Shown here piece after piece: positions 60,577 through 64,000 of a stretch of 64,000 nt of DNA (positions within the stretch are counted from its first letter, which is position 1; every line of letters starts with the position of its first letter). Position numbers and translations under genes: made by a program. The notes beneath the pieces were generated by a model. That model was not told the origin of the DNA. It saw nothing but the letters and a program-made list of their open reading frames with translations, and made no database searches. The stretch comes from Actinomadura meyerae (GTDB lineage Bacteria > Actinomycetota > Actinomycetes > Streptosporangiales > Streptosporangiaceae), in contig NZ_FZOR01000023.1 in the NCBI RefSeq assembly GCF_900188445.1, positions 1 to 64,000 of the forward strand, written 5' to 3'.

Positions 60577-61781
60577 CCGTCCCGCCGGGCGAGCCGCACC
60601 CGCAGCTCGGCGTACGCCGGGACGAGCACGCCGCGCGCCAGGCGGCGGCCCACCACCCGGTACGGCCCGCCGTCCGCCAGCAGCGTGTCCAGCATCCGCG
60701 CCGCCTGGGTGCGCGCGACGGCCGCGCCCAGGCACAGGTGGCGGCCCCCGCCGAACCACAGCTGCCGCGTCTCCGGGACGTACTCGCGGCGGATGTCGAA
60801 CGGCCCCGCGCCGTTCGTCGCGCGGTACGTCAGCAGCAGGACCCGCTCGCCCGCGCGGAGCCGCCGCCCGCCGACGGAGGCGTCCCGCTGCACGTGCCGC
60901 CCGATCACCGGGGCCGGGGTCGCGACGCGCAGGCCCTCGCGGACCGCGTTGCCCAGCAGCGACGGGTCGTCCAGCAGCGCCCGCTGCTGCCCGGTGTCGT
61001 GCAGCAGCGCGACCGTGCGGGCGGTCCCGGACGCGCCCGTCTCGGTCCCGGCGATCACCAGCAGCGTCGCCAGGCCGCGGGCGAGCGGCAGGCCGAGGTC
61101 CAGCTCGCGGCAGCGGCCGAGGAGGGTGTGCGTCCCGGCCGTCCGGTAGGCGTCCGGGACGGCGGCGGTGATCTCGCCCGCGATGCCCCGGGCCCGCGCG
61201 AGGACCGCCGGGTCGAGCTCGGTGGACGCGGTGGTGCCGAGCGCCAGCCGGGCGAGCCGCTCCCCGGCCGCGAACAGCTCCCGGTAGCCGCCGTCGTCCC
61301 GCCGGGCGGGCAGCCCCAGCAGGTCGGCGACCATCCGCCCGCCGAGCACGCGCGCGGCGTCCGCGACGTCCACGGTGCCGCCCGCGGCGAGCCGGCGGGC
61401 GAGCACGGCGTGCGAGGGGCCCTGCGACCGCTCGACCAGCTCGCGCGCGGCGTCCTCGGTGAACAGGTCCCGGGCGCGGGTGCGGATCTCCGCGTGCCGC
61501 GCGCCGCCGAAGAACTGCGCCATCTCGTCGCCGAACAGCTGCGTCCACAGGTGCCCGACGCCGCCCTCGCCGTTCATGCCGAAGGCGGCGTGGTCGTTGA
61601 GGACCTGCCGGGCGAGCACCGGGTCCGTCACGACCCATCCGAGCCTGGGGACGCGCGCGATGGGACCGGTGTGGCGGGCCGCCTCGAGGAGCGCGAACAG
61701 GCCGGGATTGGCCGCCCACAGCAGCCGCGCCTCGTGCCGCGCCGCCGCGCGCACCCCGCGGGAGGTCTTCGTGCTGGTCAT
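60573..61781 (-). CDS. Cytochrome P450
   Basis: A 402-residue P450 from a different family than the three above. The I-helix is LLVIAGTETGASG (canonical AGxET), the ExxR helix NAVREGLRVATPAPVIGR and the heme loop FGGGRHLCLGAAVAR. ATG at 61781; the upstream part of the frame is shadow. No KstR-type box precedes it. It is divergent from the KAS III gene and convergent with the membrane protein gene, sharing a stop-codon CTAG. Context suggests a biosynthetic oxidation with the KAS III, GT2 and second P450 to the right. Confidence 0.9.
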   Translation of the reverse strand: MTSTKTSRGVRAAARHEARLLWAANPGLFALLEAARHTGPIARVPRLGWVVTDPVLARQVLNDHAAFGMNGEGGVGHLWTQLFGDEMAQFFGGARHAEIRTRARDLFTEDAARELVERSQGPSHAVLARRLAAGGTVDVADAARVLGGRMVADLLGLPARRDDGGYRELFAAGERLARLALGTTASTELDPAVLARARGIAGEITAAVPDAYRTAGTHTLLGRCRELDLGLPLARGLATLLVIAGTETGASGTARTVALLHDTGQQRALLDDPSLLGNAVREGLRVATPAPVIGRHVQRDASVGGRRLRAGERVLLLTYRATNGAGPFDIRREYVPETRQLWFGGGRHLCLGAAVARTQAARMLDTLLADGGPYRVVGRRLARGVLVPAYAELRVRLARRDG

Positions 61782-61970
61782 CCGGCGATTGTGCCGGGTT
61801 GGGAAACCGGCCGGTACGGAGGTACTACTCAATCCGGATAAGTGGCGGTACTCACGGCGAACCGGGTACAACGCCCGGCCGAGGTTCCGTAGGGTCTCCC
61901 TCACCGGAGGCGCCCGGGGTCGGCGAGGCTTGCCGCGACCGAGCACGAGGAACCGGGGGAACCCCAGCCC

Positions 61971-62972
61971 ATGAGAGCCCGCATCACCGCCGTCGCGGCG
62001 CACCTGCCCGAGCGAACCGTCACCAGCGCCGAGGTCGAGGCCCGGGTGGCGGCCGAGAGCGCGGGGTACCGGCCGCACCCCACCATCGTCGAGCGGATGA
62101 CCGGCATCCGCGCCCGGCACGTGATGGACGACGGCGAGCAGGCGTCCGACCTGGCCGTCGCCGCCGCCCGCCGCGCCCTCGCCGAGCGCGGCGCCGAACC
62201 CGCCGGCCTCGATCTGCTGATCTTCGGGTCGGCGTCGCAGGACCTCATCGAGCCCGCGACCGCGCACATCGTCGCCGCCAAGCTCGGCGCGACCTGCCCG
62301 GTGTTCGACGTGAAGAACGCCTGCAACAGCTTCCTCAACGGCCTGCAGATGGCGGACGCGCTGATCCGCACCGGGCAGCACGAGCGCGTGCTCGTGTGCA
62401 CGGGGGAGAGCCCGTCCCGCGCGGTCCGCTGGAGCGTCCGCGACCGCGCCCAGTTCGTGGACGCGTTCGCCGGCTACACGCTGTCGGACGGCGGCGCCGC
62501 GATGCTCGTCGAGGCCGCCCCCGACGGCGGGATCTTCTACCGCGACTTCGCCGCCGTCTCCAGCGCCTGGCGGGTCGGGACGCTGCCCGCCGGCGGCTCG
62601 ATGCACCCCCGCGACCCCGAGTTCACCTACTTCAGCGGCGACGGGCGCCGGCTGAAGGACGCGTTCCTCGCCGGCGGCCCGGAGATCTTCCTGACCGCGC
62701 TGGAGAAGACCGGGCTGACCTGGGACGACTTCGCGGTGGTCGCCGTCCACCAGGTGACGCTGCCCTACCTGGAGGTGCTGCGCTCGGTCCTCGGCGTCCC
62801 CGCGGACCGGCTCGTCGTCACGCTGCCCGAGCACGGCAACGTCGCGTCCGCGAGCCTGCCGCTGCAGATCGCCGCCGCCCGCGCCGAGGGGCGCTGCGGC
62901 CCCGGCGACCGCGTCGCGCTGGTCGGCCTCGCCGGCGGCATCAGCCTCGGCGTCATGTTCGCGGAGCTGTGA
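61971..62972 (+). CDS. 3-oxoacyl-ACP synthase III (KAS III)-like enzyme
   Basis: A 333-residue thiolase-fold condensing enzyme of the FabH/KAS III group. The active-site Cys lies in VFDVKNACNSFLNGLQMADA, the His in VVAVHQVTLPYLEVL and the Asn in PEHGNVASASLPLQIAAA. In primary FabH the Cys motif is usually DxxAACxGF, so this belongs to a divergent branch (OleA-like or natural-product KAS III-like). ATG at 61971 is behind a weak GGGGGAACC. The GT2 gene starts 2 nt after its stop. It probably condenses or transfers an acyl group in a specialised pathway. Confidence 0.9.
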   Translation: MRARITAVAAHLPERTVTSAEVEARVAAESAGYRPHPTIVERMTGIRARHVMDDGEQASDLAVAAARRALAERGAEPAGLDLLIFGSASQDLIEPATAHIVAAKLGATCPVFDVKNACNSFLNGLQMADALIRTGQHERVLVCTGESPSRAVRWSVRDRAQFVDAFAGYTLSDGGAAMLVEAAPDGGIFYRDFAAVSSAWRVGTLPAGGSMHPRDPEFTYFSGDGRRLKDAFLAGGPEIFLTALEKTGLTWDDFAVVAVHQVTLPYLEVLRSVLGVPADRLVVTLPEHGNVASASLPLQIAAARAEGRCGPGDRVALVGLAGGISLGVMFAEL

Positions 62973-62974
62973 CG

Positions 62975-63727
62975 ATGAAACTCTGGGTCGTCATCCCCGC
63001 CTACGACGAGGAGCGGTCGATCGGCGCGACGCTGCGCCGCCTCGCCGCGCAGACCGACACCGGCTTCGCGCTGGTCGTCGTCGACAACGGCAGCACCGAC
63101 GGGACGGCGCGGGTCGTCAAGGAGTTCGCCGCCGGGCACCCCGGCCTGGACGTCCGGATCGTGCACGAGCCCGAGAAGGGGACGGGCGCCGCCGCCGACA
63201 CCGGCGTCCGGCACGCGATCGCCGCCGGCGCCACCCACATCGCCCGGACCGACGCCGACTGCCTCCCGGCCCGCGGGTGGGTCGCGGCGGTGAAGCGCGC
63301 GTTCGGCGATGGGCTGGAGATGGTGTCCGGGCCGCTGCTGCCCCGCACCGACGAGTTCCCGCTGAAGTTCTGGGAGCGGCGCCTGCTGCCCGCCGTCATC
63401 GACGCCGCCGCGCTGTTCGGCCGCTTCCGCCCCGGCAACCAGGACCCGCTCTACCTCGGGCCCTACGTCATGATGCCGGGCTGCAACCTCGCCATCACCG
63501 CGGACCTGTACGAGCGGTCCGGCGGCTTCCCCCGCACCCGCATCGAGGACGTCCACGAGGACCGCGCGCTCGTCAACCGCGTCCGCTACATCACCGCCGC
63601 CTACGGGCTGCGCAAGGACGTGACCGTGTACGGGTCGGTGCGCAGGCTGCGCGCGTTCGGCCTGGTCAGGACGCTCGGCTGGTACGCCGACCACCGCTAC
63701 CGCCCGCCCGTCGTGGACATCCGGTGA
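62975..63727 (+). CDS. Glycosyltransferase family 2 protein
   Basis: A 250-residue GT-A glycosyltransferase. The N terminus is WVVIPAYDEERSIGATLRRL; VVVDNGSTDGTARVV is the nucleotide-binding region; the DxD-like metal site is ARTDADCLPARGWV. Acceptor-side motifs are PGCNLAITADLYERSGGFP and RIEDVHEDRALVNRV (the ED general-base area). There are no clear membrane helices. Start ATG at 62975 lies 2 nt after the KAS III stop, and its stop overlaps the next GTG (GTGA), so the three genes form one operon. Sugar and acceptor are unknown. Confidence 0.9.
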   Translation: MKLWVVIPAYDEERSIGATLRRLAAQTDTGFALVVVDNGSTDGTARVVKEFAAGHPGLDVRIVHEPEKGTGAAADTGVRHAIAAGATHIARTDADCLPARGWVAAVKRAFGDGLEMVSGPLLPRTDEFPLKFWERRLLPAVIDAAALFGRFRPGNQDPLYLGPYVMMPGCNLAITADLYERSGGFPRTRIEDVHEDRALVNRVRYITAAYGLRKDVTVYGSVRRLRAFGLVRTLGWYADHRYRPPVVDIR

Positions 63728-64000
63728 GCGGCCCCGACTGGGAGCGGCGGCTGTACCTGGCCGCGCATCCGCTCGCGTACCCGCTGCTGCGCGGTGTCGC
63801 CCGGCGCGGCCCGGTCGTCCGCGTGCCCGGCGTCGGCGTGGTCGTGAACGACGCGGCGGCGGCGCGCGAGGTCCTCATGGACGGGGAGACCTTCCGCAAG
63901 GACGGCCCCGGCTCGCCGGGCGACCTGTGGACGCCGGTACTCGGCCCGTCCGTCCTGCTCAACATGGAGGGCGAGGCGCACCGGGCGCTCCGCCGCCGGC
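63724..64000 (+). CDS. Cytochrome P450, N-terminal part (runs off the window)
   Basis: The first 92 codons of a P450. The GTG at 63724 overlaps the GT2 stop by 4 nt. The visible part reads LYLAAHPLAYPLLRGVARRG, VVRVPGVGVVVNDAAAAREV, FRKDGPGSPGDLWTPVLGPS and LLNMEGEAHRALRRR; the last is the C-helix region where HxxLRR contacts the heme propionate. Heme loop and I-helix lie beyond the window. Third member of the KAS III-GT2-P450 operon. Confidence 0.85.
   Translation, partial: MSGPDWERRLYLAAHPLAYPLLRGVARRGPVVRVPGVGVVVNDAAAAREVLMDGETFRKDGPGSPGDLWTPVLGPSVLLNMEGEAHRALRRR

Overview
The window is very GC-rich, its coding regions have mostly G or C at third codon positions, and GTG starts and 4-nt stop/start overlaps are frequent. 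Gene content (two complete conservons, a WhiJ-type XRE/DUF5753 regulator with DUF397 partners, a fused actinobacterial 2-oxoglutarate dehydrogenase/decarboxylase, a KstR-like sterol regulon with CYP125 and a FadA5-type thiolase) points to a filamentous actinomycete. The Thermomonosporaceae (Actinomadura and relatives) would fit, but that family assignment is inference. It looks like ordinary chromosome: no tRNA, rRNA, transposase, integrase or CRISPR array was found.

Layout. 0-3.2 kb: a regulator region with an XRE/DUF5753 protein, two tandem-duplicated DUF397 genes, a small unknown protein and a wrecked protein-isoaspartate-type methyltransferase. 3.2-7.4 kb: malic enzyme divergent from a three-gene polar amino-acid ABC transporter. 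7.4-18.9 kb: lipoprotein, quinone-oxidoreductase-like enzyme, a PadR/DUF4097 operon with a clear palindromic operator, DUF6104 protein with an 18-Asp tail, kgd, AIM24 protein, glutathionyl-hydroquinone-reductase-like protein, DedA protein and a DapB-fold dehydrogenase. 19.1-22.1 kb: an SDR/enoyl-CoA hydratase pair, a 122-bp duplicated hairpin element and a CbiX/SirB-like protein. 22.5-30.9 kb: two complete cvnABCD conservons in direct tandem. 31.1-38.3 kb: ROK regulator, sugar ABC transporter (ATPase, permease, Tat lipoprotein), Gfo/Idh/MocA oxidoreductase and sugar isomerase, forming one sugar or polyol catabolic operon. 38.4-48.8 kb: small accessory genes, including an 857-aa membrane-anchored repeat protein, an HTH/Clp-N pair under twin palindromes, a 26-aa cysteine-rich metallothionein-like peptide, a nuclease-family exoprotein with an altered active site, an alcohol dehydrogenase/ferredoxin pair and a methyltransferase.

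48.9-60.6 kb looks like a sterol or long-chain lipid catabolism region. Five sites match the KstR consensus TnnAACnnGTTnnA, and they lie before a 3Fe-4S ferredoxin/alcohol dehydrogenase pair, a five-gene P450-P450-glycosyltransferase-methyltransferase-toroid operon, a FadA5-like thiolase, CYP125 and a small Arg-rich membrane protein. A second palindrome, ATGAGACT-nn-AGTCTCAT, sits beside two of the five boxes. The last 3.4 kb (P450, KAS III, GT2, start of another P450) looks like the edge of a specialised-metabolite locus that runs off the window.

A further theme is short tandem arrays (12-18 bp) at the 3' ends of genes, in which the repeat unit includes the gene's own stop codon. Five clear cases occur here, plus an in-frame poly-Asp array at the end of the DUF6104 gene.
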